Shown here: positions 27,628 through 36,946 of the stretch, piece by piece | Numbering within the stretch: position 1 is the stretch's first letter | How the letters are laid out: every line of letters starts with the position of its first letter | Origin: Candidatus Rhodobacter oscarellae | GTDB lineage: Bacteria > Pseudomonadota > Alphaproteobacteria > Rhodobacterales > Rhodobacteraceae | Direction of reading: 5' to 3' | DNA length: 64,000 nt | Assembly (NCBI RefSeq): GCF_001078595.1 | Contig: NZ_LFTY01000001.1 | Span: forward strand, 611,830 to 675,829 | Notes under the pieces: model-generated | Told to the model about the DNA's origin: nothing | What the model saw: only the letters and a program-made list of their open reading frames with translations | The model's database searches: none | Translations under genes and position numbers: made by a program

Positions 27628-28263
27628 CTAGGCGCTGTCGGTCGGGAAAACTGTCGCCGGGTCCTTCGATTGCCAGACCTGGTATTTCAACATGATGCGT
27701 TCAAAGTCCTGCGAGGCAAGGAACGCTTCGAGCCAGCGCTGCAGGTGCGGCCAGGGCTCGGCATCAAAGCGGGGTTTGTCGATGAACGCGAACTGCCGCA
27801 CGAAGGGTAGGATGGCCATGTCGGCGATGCTTGGATTGTCACCGTAAAGCCAGGCTTTGCCCGCAAGCTGCGTGTCGAGCTTGGCAAGGAACACGCCGGC
27901 CCGAGCGCGTTCTGCCTCTGGGTCGCTGTCGTAGCGCGTGTGGTATTTGGTGCGGTCCAGCGCCTGTTTGAACGACCCATCGGCCTCTGTGATCACGTCA
28001 CGCCCAGAGCGCGGCACCAGCAGCCACCCCGCCGGGTCGTTGCGTTCCAGCGCCCAGATCATGATCTCGAGGCTCTCATCCAGCACCGTCTCGCCGTCTT
28101 TCAGGCAGGGCACCGTGGCGCTGGGTGAGGTCTCCAGGAACTCCGTCGCCTTGTCCCGTAGCAGGACCTCGCGCAATTCTACCTCTTGCGCTGCGGCCTG
28201 GATCGCCAGGCGCGCGCGCATTGCGTAGGGACAGCGGCGGAAAGAATACAGGATCGGGCGCAT
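27628..28263 (-). CDS. Glutathione S-transferase family protein (CPYA motif)
   Basis: 211 residues beginning MRPILYSFRRCPYAMRARLA. The N-terminal CPYA is a redox-capable glutaredoxin-like motif, as in Beta/Omega-like GSTs. VPCLKDGETVLDESLEIM is the glutathione-binding region; the C-terminal domain has ADMAILPFVRQFAFID. It probably acts in thiol transfer or deglutathionylation in the cytosol. No linked gene indicates a substrate. Convergent with ribH. Confidence 0.88.
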   Translation of the reverse strand: MRPILYSFRRCPYAMRARLAIQAAAQEVELREVLLRDKATEFLETSPSATVPCLKDGETVLDESLEIMIWALERNDPAGWLLVPRSGRDVITEADGSFKQALDRTKYHTRYDSDPEAERARAGVFLAKLDTQLAGKAWLYGDNPSIADMAILPFVRQFAFIDKPRFDAEPWPHLQRWLEAFLASQDFERIMLKYQVWQSKDPATVFPTDSA

Positions 28264-28405
28264 TTTTAGACAGAACCAAGAGCCGCCGCCGGTGTCAAAT
28301 GCGCAGAGCCAGGAAGGCCGGCGCGCTGCTCGTTTGGCGGTGGGCGGCTAGCTGGGGCCACGGGCGCTCAAGGTGCGGCCCTGCTGCGGGCGCAGGGCGC
28401 TCGGC

Positions 28406-29779
28406 TCAGCAGTTTGGCACGTTCACGGCCAGGCCGCCCAGCGCGGTCTCTTTGTACTTCTCCGACATATCCTGGCCGGTCTGGCGCATGGTCTCGATGC
28501 AGGCGTCCAGCGGCACCAGATGCGTGCCATCGCCGCGCAGGGCCAGGGACGCGGCGCTTACCGCCTTGATGCAGCCCAGCCCGTTGCGTTCGATGCAGGG
28601 CACCTGCACCAGGCCCTTGATCGGGTCGCAGGTCATGCCAAGGTGGTGCTCTAGCGCGATCTCGGCGGCGTTCTCTACCTGCTCGGGCGTGCCGCCCATG
28701 ACGGCGGCCAGCCCGGCGGCGGCCATGGCGGCCGCGCTGCCGACCTCGGCCTGACAGCCGCATTCCGCGCCGCTGATCGAGGCGTTGTGCTTGACCAACC
28801 CGCCGATTGCCGCCGCGGTCAAAAGGAACTCGCCGACCTTAGAGGGCACGGCGCCGGGCACATGGTCCAGCCAATAGCGGATCACCGCAGGCACCACGCC
28901 GGCGGCGCCATTCGTGGGCGCGGTCACCACCTGCCCCCCGGCGGCGTTCTCTTCGTTGACCGCCATGGCGTAGACGCTCATCCAGTCGTTGATGGTGTGC
29001 GGCGCGGGCAGGTTCATGCCGCGCTCGGCCAGAAGCGCCTCGTGGATGCCCTTGGCCCGGCGCTTGACGGAGAGCCCGCCGGGCAGGATCCCTTCGCCCG
29101 CCAGCCCCCGGTCGATGCAGGCGTTCATCACGTCCCAGATGCGCAGCAGGCCCTGGTCCAGGGTCGCCGGGCCCATCCGAGACAGCTCGTTGGCGCGCTT
29201 TAACGCGGCGACGCTCTGGCCGGTGGCGGAGCACATCTCCAGCATCTCGGCGGCGGATTTGAACGGGTGCGGCACCGGCGGGCCGTCATCGGCGTCCTTG
29301 CCCGCGGCCAGCTCCGCCTCGGTGAGGACAAAGCCCCCGCCGACCGAGTAATAGGTCTCTTGCAGGATCACGTCGCCCTGGCTGTCCGTGGCGGCAAGGA
29401 TCATGCCGTTGGCGTGGCCGGGCAGCGGGGCGTCATAGTCAAAGACCAGATCCTGCTTGGGCGAGAACTGCAGCTCTGGCAGGCCATCCGGCGACACGAG
29501 GCCGGTCTCGTGGATCTTCGCCAGGGCGGTGGCGGCCTTTTCGGCGTCATAGTCGTCGGCCCGGAACCCCGCGAGCCCCAGGATCGTGGCGCGATCCGTC
29601 GCATGCCCAATCCCGGTGAAGGCCAGCGAGCCGTAAAGCGTCGCGCGCAGCCCGGCGAAGGTGAAGGGCGAGGCGCGCATCAGATCCAGGAACCGCGCCG
29701 CCGCCACCATCGGGCCGATTGTGTGCGACGATGAAGGGCCGATGCCGACCTTGAACATATCGAAGACAGAGATGAACAT
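28406..29779 (-). CDS. sdaA: L-serine ammonia-lyase (iron-sulfur type)
   Basis: A 457-residue single-chain enzyme. The beta domain comes first ([20 protein letters not shown], then IGPMVAA) and the alpha domain carries the 4Fe-4S cysteines in [32 protein letters not shown] and the C-terminal NC. It deaminates serine to pyruvate and ammonia. The C-terminal Cys is the family's built-in ligand of the catalytic iron. Monocistronic; a GC-rich hairpin at about 28378-28398 follows without a T-run. Confidence 0.95.
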   Translation of the reverse strand: MFISVFDMFKVGIGPSSSHTIGPMVAAARFLDLMRASPFTFAGLRATLYGSLAFTGIGHATDRATILGLAGFRADDYDAEKAATALAKIHETGLVSPDGLPELQFSPKQDLVFDYDAPLPGHANGMILAATDSQGDVILQETYYSVGGGFVLTEAELAAGKDADDGPPVPHPFKSAAEMLEMCSATGQSVAALKRANELSRMGPATLDQGLLRIWDVMNACIDRGLAGEGILPGGLSVKRRAKGIHEALLAERGMNLPAPHTINDWMSVYAMAVNEENAAGGQVVTAPTNGAAGVVPAVIRYWLDHVPGAVPSKVGEFLLTAAAIGGLVKHNASISGAECGCQAEVGSAAAMAAAGLAAVMGGTPEQVENAAEIALEHHLGMTCDPIKGLVQVPCIERNGLGCIKAVSAASLALRGDGTHLVPLDACIETMRQTGQDMSEKYKETALGGLAVNVPNC

Positions 29780-29869
29780 GCCGGGGTCCTTTTGAGTGCT
29801 CGGGCGTTTGTGTCAGACGGCGCGCGCCGTTGCGGTGCCGAATGCGACCAATCCCTGCCGTATTGCGGT

Positions 29870-30556
29870 TCAGGTGGTGACCGCGAAGGTCCTGGAAAAC
29901 TCCGCGCGCCCCTTGGGCGAGAAGTGAACAGCGCGGGAGTTTGCGTCGCGTGTCGCCCATCCAAGATCAAGGAAGGCCGAAAGATAGGCCCGGCCCAATT
30001 TGCCCGCCAAATGCGACCGGCGTTCAGACCAATCCAAGCACTCCCGGCACATCGGTGCCCGCGTTGCCTCTAGCTCGGACATCTTTATCCCGAAACTCTC
30101 GGCGAACGCATGCCCCTTGGCCGTAAGGGAAATTTGATCCTTCTGGGTCGCAATTTGCCCTTCAGAGATCATCGCATCAAACATCGCGATCCCCATCGTG
30201 CCGGCAAGATGGTTGTAGCACACCCGCGCCTCGCGCAGCGCCGTATCGCGGGGCCCCAATCGGGTGCGCAGGTGCCCGGACCCCGCCGCAAGCCCCATCA
30301 GAGCCTCAAGCACCGCCGCGACCTCATCAGAGGCGATCGCGAAATACTTGTGCCGCCCTTGCTTTCGACCGCGCAGCAGATCGCCCTCGGACAGCTTCGC
30401 GAGGTGCCCGCTGGCGGTTTGCAGAGTCACGCCCGCCTCAGCAGCCAACTCAGTTGCGGTCAGAGCGCGCCCGCTCATCAAAGCGGTCAACATGTTTGCG
30501 CGGGCGGGATCGCCGATCAGGGCCGCCACGCGGGCGATATCCGGGCCTTCTCTCAT
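29870..30556 (-). CDS. ArsR-family winged-helix transcriptional regulator
   Basis: A 228-residue regulator with an N-terminal winged helix-turn-helix: IGDPARANMLTALMSGRALT then ATELAAEAGVTLQTASGHLA (about residues 15-60). The long C-terminal part is larger than in metal-sensing ArsR proteins; it has Cys/His residues in PMCREC and HLAGKLGRAYLSAFLD. It is divergent from two small monooxygenase-fold genes with a 73-base gap, so it probably controls them and itself. The inducer is unknown. Confidence 0.88.
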   Translation of the reverse strand: MREGPDIARVAALIGDPARANMLTALMSGRALTATELAAEAGVTLQTASGHLAKLSEGDLLRGRKQGRHKYFAIASDEVAAVLEALMGLAAGSGHLRTRLGPRDTALREARVCYNHLAGTMGIAMFDAMISEGQIATQKDQISLTAKGHAFAESFGIKMSELEATRAPMCRECLDWSERRSHLAGKLGRAYLSAFLDLGWATRDANSRAVHFSPKGRAEFSRTFAVTT

Positions 30557-30629
30557 AGTTCGATCATAGCCGAAGCATGGCCCTCACGAAACCCTCTATA
30601 TCTCCGGCAATCATGCAATGGAGAAAATC

Positions 30630-30953
30630 ATGCTGACCTGCTTTATTCGCTACCAAATCGACCCAACCAAGAAGGCCCAGTTCGAGCAATATGCGCGCAA
30701 TTGGGGCGAGGCCATTCCGCGCTGCGGCGCCGATCTTATCGGCTACTTCGCCCCGCATGAGGGCTCTTCGACACTGGCCTACGGCGTCTACAACATTGAG
30801 AGCCTTGCGGCATACGAGGCCTATCGGAGCCGCCTGGCAAACGACCCAATCGGGCAAGAAAACTACGCATTCGCCCAACGGGAGAAGTTTCTATTGCGAG
30901 AGGATCGAACCTTCCTCAAACTTGCCTCCGCAGCAGTTGGGAGGGGCGCATGA
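30630..30953 (+). CDS. NIPSNAP-family protein
   Basis: 107 residues. MLTCFIRYQIDPTKKAQFEQ and the following YARNW, LIGYFAPHEGSSTLAYGVYN and YEAYRSRL are typical of NIPSNAP/dimeric alpha-beta barrel proteins. The ATG at 30630 is spaced 6 bases from GGAG, better than the ATG at 30618. The stop overlaps the next start by 4 bases. Function is unknown; the fold is shared with small oxygenases. It is the first gene of an ArsR-linked pair. Confidence 0.82.
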   Translation: MLTCFIRYQIDPTKKAQFEQYARNWGEAIPRCGADLIGYFAPHEGSSTLAYGVYNIESLAAYEAYRSRLANDPIGQENYAFAQREKFLLREDRTFLKLASAAVGRGA

Positions 30954-31294
30954 TCGCCGTCATATTCGAGGTCCAGATCGCCGAGGGCAAGCAAGACGCC
31001 TATTTGGATGTCGCCGCAGCGATGCGGCCCCTTGCCGAGCAGGTGGATGGGTTCATCTCTGTCGAGCGCTTCCAAAGCCTGACAACGCCGGGCAAGCTGC
31101 TGTCGCTGTCCTACTTCCGGGATGAGGCCGCCGTCGCCGAATGGCGCAAGCTTACAGAGCACCGCTCGGCGCAAAGGAAGGGTCGCAGCGGGATTTTTGC
31201 GGATTACCGGTTGAAGGTCGTCCAGGTGCTGCGCGACTACGGCATGCATGACCGATCCGGCGCGCCCCAGGACAGCAAAGAGACCCACGGCTGA
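30950..31294 (+). CDS. Antibiotic biosynthesis monooxygenase (ABM)-domain protein
   Basis: 114 residues, dimeric alpha-beta barrel. VIFEVQIAEGKQDAYLDVAA, FISVERFQSLTTPGKLLSLS and YFRDEAAVAEWRKLTEHRSA are ABM-family features (PF03992). It is translationally coupled to the NIPSNAP gene. Such proteins act as cofactor-free oxygenases or heme-degrading or quinol-modifying enzymes; which applies here is unknown. Confidence 0.85.
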   Translation: MIAVIFEVQIAEGKQDAYLDVAAAMRPLAEQVDGFISVERFQSLTTPGKLLSLSYFRDEAAVAEWRKLTEHRSAQRKGRSGIFADYRLKVVQVLRDYGMHDRSGAPQDSKETHG

Positions 31295-31307
31295 GGCGGG
31301 CCGGGTC

Positions 31308-31676
31308 TTAGGGGCTTTCCCTTGGTGCCGGGCGCGTCAGCACAAAGCTGCCGGCCGCCAATAGGCACACCGCCTGTATCGCCAGCACCCACCAGGCCAC
31401 ACCAAAGTAAACCGACAAGCCGAACACCAAAGCCATCATCGCGACGGCCAGCAGCTTGGCCCTTGTGCTGATGGCGCCCTCGGCCTCCCACGCCTTAATA
31501 TGCGGGCCGAAAACGCTGCGTTCGACCAGCCATTCCCGGGCGCGCGGCGATCCCTTGGCAAAGAAATAAGCGGCCAGGATCATAAAAACGGTCGTGGGCA
31601 GAACCGGTAGAACGGCGCCCACCAGGCCCACGGCAACGCAGAGCCAACCCAATAGCAAGTAAACCACCCGAAGCAT
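31308..31676 (-). CDS. YbaN-family (DUF454) membrane protein
   Basis: 122 residues from the ATG at 31676, close to E. coli YbaN in length (125) and N-terminus (MLRVVYLLLGWLCVAVGLVG and LPVLPTTVFMILAAYFFAKG). A TTG at 31727 would add 17 residues not found in the family. Three or four membrane helices with the conserved SPRAREWLVERSVFGPHI between them. Inner membrane, function unknown. Divergent from rpiA and convergent with the ABM gene. Confidence 0.85.
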   Translation of the reverse strand: MLRVVYLLLGWLCVAVGLVGAVLPVLPTTVFMILAAYFFAKGSPRAREWLVERSVFGPHIKAWEAEGAISTRAKLLAVAMMALVFGLSVYFGVAWWVLAIQAVCLLAAGSFVLTRPAPRESP

Positions 31677-31799
31677 GTTCCGGAGATAGGACGCCAGGGG
31701 GCGACTGAACAGATGCGACTTGGACAATTGCCAATAATTCCCTCTGTCCTTGACTGCCGGGGCTGGTATAACCCCAAAAAGTTAAGATGGAGCAGCCAA

Positions 31800-32588
31800 A
31801 TGTCCGGAGCATTGTCGCCGATCGACACCGCGAAATTCGTGGCCGCCAAGCGCGCGGTGGAATTCGTCGAGGACGGCATGAAGGTTGGCCTCGGGACGGG
31901 CTCGACGGCGGCCTGGATGGTGCGCTGCCTGGCCGAGCTGGTGCATGATGACGGGCTCAAGGTGGTGGGCGTTCCGACCTCCACCCGCACCGCGGACCTG
32001 GCCCAGAAGCTGGGCTTGAAGACCGCGACCTTGGACGAGGCCAAGTGGCTGGACCTGACCATTGACGGTGCCGACGAGTTTGACCCCGACCTCAACCTGA
32101 TCAAGGGCGGCGGCGGGGCGCTGTTGCAGGAAAAGATCGTGGCCACCGCCAGCGACCGCATGATCGTGATCACCGACGCCTCGAAAAAGGTCGAGAGATT
32201 AGGGGCTTACCCGCTGCCGGTCGAGGTCGTACCCTTCGGCTGGCAGACCTCCAAGGCGCTGATCGAGGAGACGCTCGGCGGGCTGGACGTGCTGGGCGAC
32301 AACGTCACCTTGCGGCTGAATGGCGACGCGCCCTTTGTGACCGACGAGGGCAACTTTATCGTCGACCTGCACCTGCATCGCATCGCCAACCCGCGCCAGA
32401 TCACGCTGATCCTGAACCAGATCCCCGGCGTCGTTGAGAACGGCCTGTTCATCGACATCTGTGACGTCGTGGTGATCGGCCATGGCGACGGGCGCGTGGA
32501 GGTGAACGACATCAATTCCGGCACCCACGAGGAAGACCGGATTGAGTTCTCTGAGAGCGACAACATGTTCTCGGACCTCTCCGACTAA
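31800..32588 (+). CDS. rpiA: Ribose-5-phosphate isomerase A
   Basis: 262 residues. VGLGTGSTAAWMV, VPTSTRTADLAQKLG, IDGADEFDPDLNLIKGGGGA and LLQEKIVA, and the catalytic-base region are those of RpiA. It interconverts ribose 5-phosphate and ribulose 5-phosphate. The open frame begins at 31713 but the ATG at 31800 starts the family-like sequence after a GGAG. A 103-bp periodic repeat element lies between it and gor. Confidence 0.95.
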   Translation: MSGALSPIDTAKFVAAKRAVEFVEDGMKVGLGTGSTAAWMVRCLAELVHDDGLKVVGVPTSTRTADLAQKLGLKTATLDEAKWLDLTIDGADEFDPDLNLIKGGGGALLQEKIVATASDRMIVITDASKKVERLGAYPLPVEVVPFGWQTSKALIEETLGGLDVLGDNVTLRLNGDAPFVTDEGNFIVDLHLHRIANPRQITLILNQIPGVVENGLFIDICDVVVIGHGDGRVEVNDINSGTHEEDRIEFSESDNMFSDLSD

Positions 32589-32644
32589 GCAAACCACGTC
32601 AGGTTAACGACATCTTACCGATGCGCGGCGCAATTGCCGCGAAT

Positions 32645-32747
32645 CGGGGGTTAATCCCTTATTCTTATGACAAATCCGGTGTCGGACTTTTGTCGGCAAA
32701 ACGTCGGACTTCCGTCGGGCACGCCGCCCGAAAACGGCATGGTTAAC
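32645..32747 (+). repeat. GTCGG 11-bp periodic element, copy 1
   Basis: GTCGG occurs at 32681, 32692, 32703 and 32714, exactly 11 bases apart. GTTAAT at 32650 and GTTAAC at 32742 flank it, 92 bases apart. The same layout and much of the sequence recur at 37175-37277, and an inverted partial copy at 63142-63194. It occupies most of the 299-base gap between rpiA and gor; otherwise I see nothing in that gap. Confidence 0.85.
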
Positions 32748-32887
32748 ACACCGTGCGCAGCCCCGCTGCGACGGCACCCTGCGCCGACGCACCGAACTCG
32801 CCGCCCGCGCCGGTTGCTTTCGCAGATGGCCGTTCATAGGTTGCGCCCGTCTCGCATTGGCCGCAGGGGCCGAAAAAGGAGCGCAGC

Positions 32888-34246
32888 ATGAGCTTTGACT
32901 ATGATCTCTTTGTGATCGGCGGGGGCTCGGGCGGCGTGCGCGCGGGCCGCGTGGCGGCAGAGACCGGCGCCAAGGTCGCCCTGGCCGAGGAATACCGCAT
33001 GGGCGGCACCTGCGTGATCCGCGGCTGCGTGCCCAAAAAGCTGATGGTCTTCGCCAGCGGCTATTCCGAGCGCATGGACGAGGCCGCGAAATACGGCTGG
33101 GACGTCACGGGCGGCGAATTCGACTGGCAGAAGTTCTGGCCGCATATGCGCTCGGAGCTCGACCGGCTAGAGGGGATCTATCGCACCAATCTGGGGCGCC
33201 CCGGGACCACGATATATGACCAGCGGGCGACCATTGTGGACCCGCACACCGTGCAATTGGCGGACGGCTCGCGCCACACCACCAAGCACATCCTGGTTGC
33301 CACCGGCGGCACCCCGTTCAAGCCCGCCGAGACACCGGGCATCGAGCTGGCGGGCACCTCGAACGACGTGTTCCTGATGGAGGAGCTGCCCAAGTCGATC
33401 CTGATCGTCGGCGGCGGTTACATCGCCTGCGAGTTTGCCTGCATCTTCAACGGGCTGGGCGTGGCCACGACGCAGTATTACCGCGGCGCGCAGGTGCTGC
33501 GCGGCTTTGACGAGGAGGCGCGCGGCCATATCGCCGAGCTGATGCAGGGCCGCGGGGTGAACCTGCATGTGGGCACCGATGTGATGGCCATGGAGCAGCG
33601 CGACGGCGGCATCTGGGTGAAGGCCAGCAACGGAGACCAGGCGGTCTATGACAAGGTGATCTACGCCACCGGGCGCACGCCCAACACGCAAGGCCTGGGC
33701 CTGGAAGAGGCGGGCGTAAAGCTGGGCCGCGGCGGCAAGATCCTGGTCGATGACTACTCGCAGACCAACATCCCCTCGATCTTCGCTGTCGGAGACGTGA
33801 CCGACCGCGTCAATCTGACACCGGTGGCGATCCGCGAGGGCGCCGCCTTCGTCGAAACCGTGTTCAAGGGCAACCCAACCAAGGTCGATCACAGCAATGT
33901 CGCCTCCGCGATCTTCACCCAGCCGGAATACGGCGCGGTGGGCCTGACCGAGGAGCAAGCCGCCGAGCAGGAGGAGATCGAGGTCTACTGCGCCGCCTTC
34001 CGCCCGATGCAGAACGCCTTTATTGGTAAGGAGGAACGCGTGCTCTTTAAGCTCATCGTCTCCAAGGCCAACCGCAAGATCCTGGGCGCGCATATCATCG
34101 CCGATGGCGCGGGCGAGCTGATCCAGATGGTGGGCGTCGCGGTTAAGATGGGCGCCACCAAAGAGGACTTTGACGCCACCGTCGCGGTGCACCCCACCAT
34201 GTCCGAGGAAGTAGTTTTAATGAAGACTCCTACCCGTACCGCTTGA
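32888..34246 (+). CDS. gor: Glutathione-disulfide reductase
   Basis: A 452-residue flavoprotein disulfide reductase. FAD site GGGSGGVRAGR, redox-active disulfide Cys42/Cys47 in GGTCVIRGCVPKK, NADP-site GGGYIACEFACIFNGLG, FAD-site FAVGDVTDRVNLTPVA, and the C-terminal dimer motif VAVHPTMSEEVV with the catalytic His-Glu pair. It reduces GSSG with NADPH. Three GST or glutaredoxin-like genes elsewhere in the window depend on the same pool. Confidence 0.95.
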   Translation: MSFDYDLFVIGGGSGGVRAGRVAAETGAKVALAEEYRMGGTCVIRGCVPKKLMVFASGYSERMDEAAKYGWDVTGGEFDWQKFWPHMRSELDRLEGIYRTNLGRPGTTIYDQRATIVDPHTVQLADGSRHTTKHILVATGGTPFKPAETPGIELAGTSNDVFLMEELPKSILIVGGGYIACEFACIFNGLGVATTQYYRGAQVLRGFDEEARGHIAELMQGRGVNLHVGTDVMAMEQRDGGIWVKASNGDQAVYDKVIYATGRTPNTQGLGLEEAGVKLGRGGKILVDDYSQTNIPSIFAVGDVTDRVNLTPVAIREGAAFVETVFKGNPTKVDHSNVASAIFTQPEYGAVGLTEEQAAEQEEIEVYCAAFRPMQNAFIGKEERVLFKLIVSKANRKILGAHIIADGAGELIQMVGVAVKMGATKEDFDATVAVHPTMSEEVVLMKTPTRTA

Positions 34247-34307
34247 TTTTTGGACTCAATAGGCACAGTTAGCAACCCAAACCCATATACTTGGCGAAGG
34301 GAAATCG

Positions 34308-35450
34308 ATGTCCGGCAATAATGGTGGACCCTGGGGCGGCGGCGGTGGCAATCGCGGCGGCGGGGATGACGACCGCGGTGGCAGGAACAACGGCGGTGGC
34401 CGTCGGCCTGGCCAGGGCGGCGGCGACGGGCCGCAGATCCCTGAGATCGACGAGATCATGAAGAAGGGCCAAGAGCAGCTGCGCGTCCTGATGGGCGGCC
34501 GCGGCGGCAATGGCCGCGACAACGGCACCGGCGGCGGCGGTGGCCCGCGCCTGACGCGCGGCACGATCGGCCTTGGCGTGCTGGTGCTGGTGGTGCTTTG
34601 GCTGTTCCAGAGCTTCTACCGCGTGGACACCTCGCAGCAATCAGTAGAGCTGCTGTTCGGCGAATACGTGCAGACCGGCAACGAGGGTCTGAACTTTGCG
34701 CCTTGGCCCATCGTGACCAAGGAGATCCGCTCGGTCACGACCGAGAACACCCTGGAGATCGGCGCCCGCGCCGGCGAAGGCCTGATGCTGACCGGGGACG
34801 AGAACATCGTGGATATCGACTTCCAGGTGGTCTGGAACATCGCCGATCTGCAGAAGTTCACCTTCAACCTGGCCGCACCGGAAGAGACCATCACTGCGGT
34901 GTCCGAATCGGCGATGCGCGAGATCATCGCGCGCTCGAACCTGGCGCCGATCCTCAACCGGGATCGCGGGATCATCGTGGCCGAGCTGGCCGAGCTGATC
35001 CAGGCGACGCTGGACAGCTACGAGAGCGGCGTGAACATCGTCCGGGTGAACTTTGAGAAAGCCGACCCCCCGCGCGAGGTGATCGACGCCTTCCGCGAGG
35101 TGCAGGCCGCCGAGCAGACCCGCGACACGCTTGAAAAGCAGGCCGACCGCTACGCCAACGAGCGGCTGGCCGCCGCCCGTGGTGAGGCCGCGCAGCTTCT
35201 CGAAGAGGCCGAAGGCTATCGCGCCCGGGTTGTCAACGAGGCCGAGGGTGAGGCCGCGCGCTTTATCGCGGTCTATGACGAGTACTCCAAGGCCGAGGAG
35301 GTGACGCGCAAGCGCCTCTACCTCGAGACGATGGAACGCGTGCTGTCGAACGTCGAAAAGATCATCATTGACGAGGGCGCCAGCGGCTCAGGCCAGGGCG
35401 TCGTGCCCTACCTGCCCCTGAATGAACTTCGCCGCGGAGGGAACAACTGA
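34308..35450 (+). CDS. hflK: FtsH modulator HflK
   Basis: A 380-residue SPFH/band-7 protein. The first ~85 residues are Gly/Asn/Arg-rich low complexity, as in alphaproteobacterial HflK. One membrane helix (TIGLGVLVLVVLWLFQSFYR) precedes the SPFH domain (QQSVELLFGEY, EIRSVTTENTLE), then a coiled-coil KQADRYANERLAAARGEAAQ. It forms a large complex with HflC that surrounds FtsH and limits proteolysis. Its stop overlaps the hflC start by one base. Confidence 0.95.
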   Translation: MSGNNGGPWGGGGGNRGGGDDDRGGRNNGGGRRPGQGGGDGPQIPEIDEIMKKGQEQLRVLMGGRGGNGRDNGTGGGGGPRLTRGTIGLGVLVLVVLWLFQSFYRVDTSQQSVELLFGEYVQTGNEGLNFAPWPIVTKEIRSVTTENTLEIGARAGEGLMLTGDENIVDIDFQVVWNIADLQKFTFNLAAPEETITAVSESAMREIIARSNLAPILNRDRGIIVAELAELIQATLDSYESGVNIVRVNFEKADPPREVIDAFREVQAAEQTRDTLEKQADRYANERLAAARGEAAQLLEEAEGYRARVVNEAEGEAARFIAVYDEYSKAEEVTRKRLYLETMERVLSNVEKIIIDEGASGSGQGVVPYLPLNELRRGGNN

Positions 35451-36328
35451 TGCGCCGTACCACCTTTATCCTGCCGATCCTCGTGGTCATCGGCGCAGTT
35501 CTGATCAGCGCGCTCTATATCGTGGACGAGCGCCAGAAGGCCCTGCGGCTCTGGTTCGGTGAGGTCACCGCGGTGATCGAAGAGCCCGGTCTCTACTTCA
35601 AGATCCCGGTGCTGCACGAGATCGTCTACTATGACGACCGCATCCTGCCCCTGGACACCCAAGAGCTTGAAGTCACGCCGCTGGATGACCGCCGTCTGCG
35701 CGTGGATGCCTTCGCGCGCTGGCGCATCAACGACCCGGTGCGGTTCCGCCGCGCCGTGGGCACCGGCGGCGAGGCCGCGGGCGCGTCCCGCCTGGAGCGC
35801 ATCCTCAACGCCGAGCTGCGCGAGGTGCTGGGTTCGGTGAACTCCGGCGCGGTGCTTAGCTCTGACCGTGTTGCCCTGATGAACCGGATCCGCGACCAGT
35901 CGCGCGGTCAGGCCCTGTCGCTGGGCATCGAGGTTGTCGACGTGCGGATCAAGCGCGCCGACCTGCCAGAGCAGAACCTCGCGGCCACCTTCGAGCGGAT
36001 GCGCGCGGAGCGGGAGCGCGAGGCCGCCGACGAGATCGCCCGCGGTAACGAGGCCGCGCAGCGCGTGCGCGCCCAGGCCGACCGGACCGTGGTCGAGACC
36101 ACGTCCGAGGCCGCCAAGAACGCCTCGATCATCCGCGGTGAGGCCGACGCGCGCCGGAACGCGATCTTTGCGGACGCCTTCGGCCGCGATCCAGAGTTCT
36201 TCGCCTTCTACCGCTCGCTCTCGGCCTACGAGAATTCGCTGGACGGCTCGAACTCCACGCTGGTGATCTCGCCCGACAGCGAGTTCTTTGACTACCTGAA
36301 GTCGAATACCGGGGTGCCAGCTCAGTGA
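35450..36328 (+). CDS. hflC: FtsH modulator HflC
   Basis: A 292-residue SPFH protein with an N-terminal membrane helix (FILPILVVIGAVLISALYIV), VDERQKALRLWFGE, GLYFKIPVLHEIVYYDDRIL, VDVRIKRADLPEQ and a coiled-coil with ERMRAEREREAADEIARGNE. Partner of HflK in the FtsH-HflKC complex. Its 3' end overlaps the DUF2065 gene by 4 bases. Confidence 0.95.
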   Translation: MRRTTFILPILVVIGAVLISALYIVDERQKALRLWFGEVTAVIEEPGLYFKIPVLHEIVYYDDRILPLDTQELEVTPLDDRRLRVDAFARWRINDPVRFRRAVGTGGEAAGASRLERILNAELREVLGSVNSGAVLSSDRVALMNRIRDQSRGQALSLGIEVVDVRIKRADLPEQNLAATFERMRAEREREAADEIARGNEAAQRVRAQADRTVVETTSEAAKNASIIRGEADARRNAIFADAFGRDPEFFAFYRSLSAYENSLDGSNSTLVISPDSEFFDYLKSNTGVPAQ

Positions 36329-36519
36329 GCTGGCTGCTCTTGGGCCTCGGCCTGGTGCTTGTGATCGAGGGGCTGGTGTTCGCACTGGCCCCTTCGCGTT
36401 TGGAGGACCTGCTGGAGGCGCTGCGCTCTGTTCCGCCAGAGGCGCGGCGGCTGATCGGGCTGACCGCGCTGGCCTTAGGCGTGGCGCTGGTGTCGCTTGC
36501 CCGGTGGTGGGGGCTCTAG
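36325..36519 (+). CDS. DUF2065 (YjeT-like) small membrane protein
   Basis: 64 residues from a GTG inside the hflC stop (GTGA overlap). Two hydrophobic helices, LLLGLGLVLVIEGLVFALAP and LIGLTALALGVALVSLARWW, with the conserved P-S-R-L segment between. YjeT-type genes habitually follow hflC; the function is unknown but association with the FtsH complex is plausible (inference). Confidence 0.85.
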   Translation: MSWLLLGLGLVLVIEGLVFALAPSRLEDLLEALRSVPPEARRLIGLTALALGVALVSLARWWGL

Positions 36520-36567
36520 AGGGCTCGAATGGCGTGGCGTTTGGCCGCTCGCGCGCAATGGAGCGCC

Positions 36568-36690
36568 GCAATTTTCTTGCAAGAAAATTGCGAAACTCTT
36601 GCAAGAGTTTCTTCGACACCTCCAGAGTTGATGCTTTAGCCGCAACCTTTCACCGGCCCGCAGGCCGGACTTTCCTCGCAAGGAAAGTGC
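36568..36690. repeat. Composite double-palindrome repeat, copy 2
   Basis: 36568-36591 is a perfect 24-bp palindrome (arm GCAATTTTCTTG) directly followed by a perfect 20-bp palindrome, GAAACTCTTGCAAGAGTTTC (36592-36611). About 101 bases after the first palindrome starts, ACTTTCCT/AGGAAAGT (36669-36688) and a decayed AGACTCTTG half-palindrome repeat the pattern. Same design as 12294-12439. It follows the hflKC operon. Confidence 0.85.
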
Positions 36691-36946
36691 AAGACTCTTG
36701 CAAATGACCTCTGCCAAGCGGAGGTGTTCCTGAAGGAATACACTGTACGTAGGATCGGTGTTTGTTCATCTGTGCCGTATCGTTTCGGGCCTTGGCTCTT
36801 GGCTGCGGTAAATGCCCGTTCGGCAAAAGCCTCTTCGGACCCCTCCGCCCTTCCAGAGGTTCCATCCGAGGGAGGCGAGTGTACGATAGAATGAGCTCCA
36901 GATTGCCGTACCCAGGATGCCAAAAGAGCGCCCCTCTTTGGATTGC

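Noticed and set aside
31750-31772. TTGACT and TATAAC boxes upstream of rpiA as a sigma-70 promoter
   Set aside because: The boxes are only 11 bases apart, too close for a functional -35/-10 pair.
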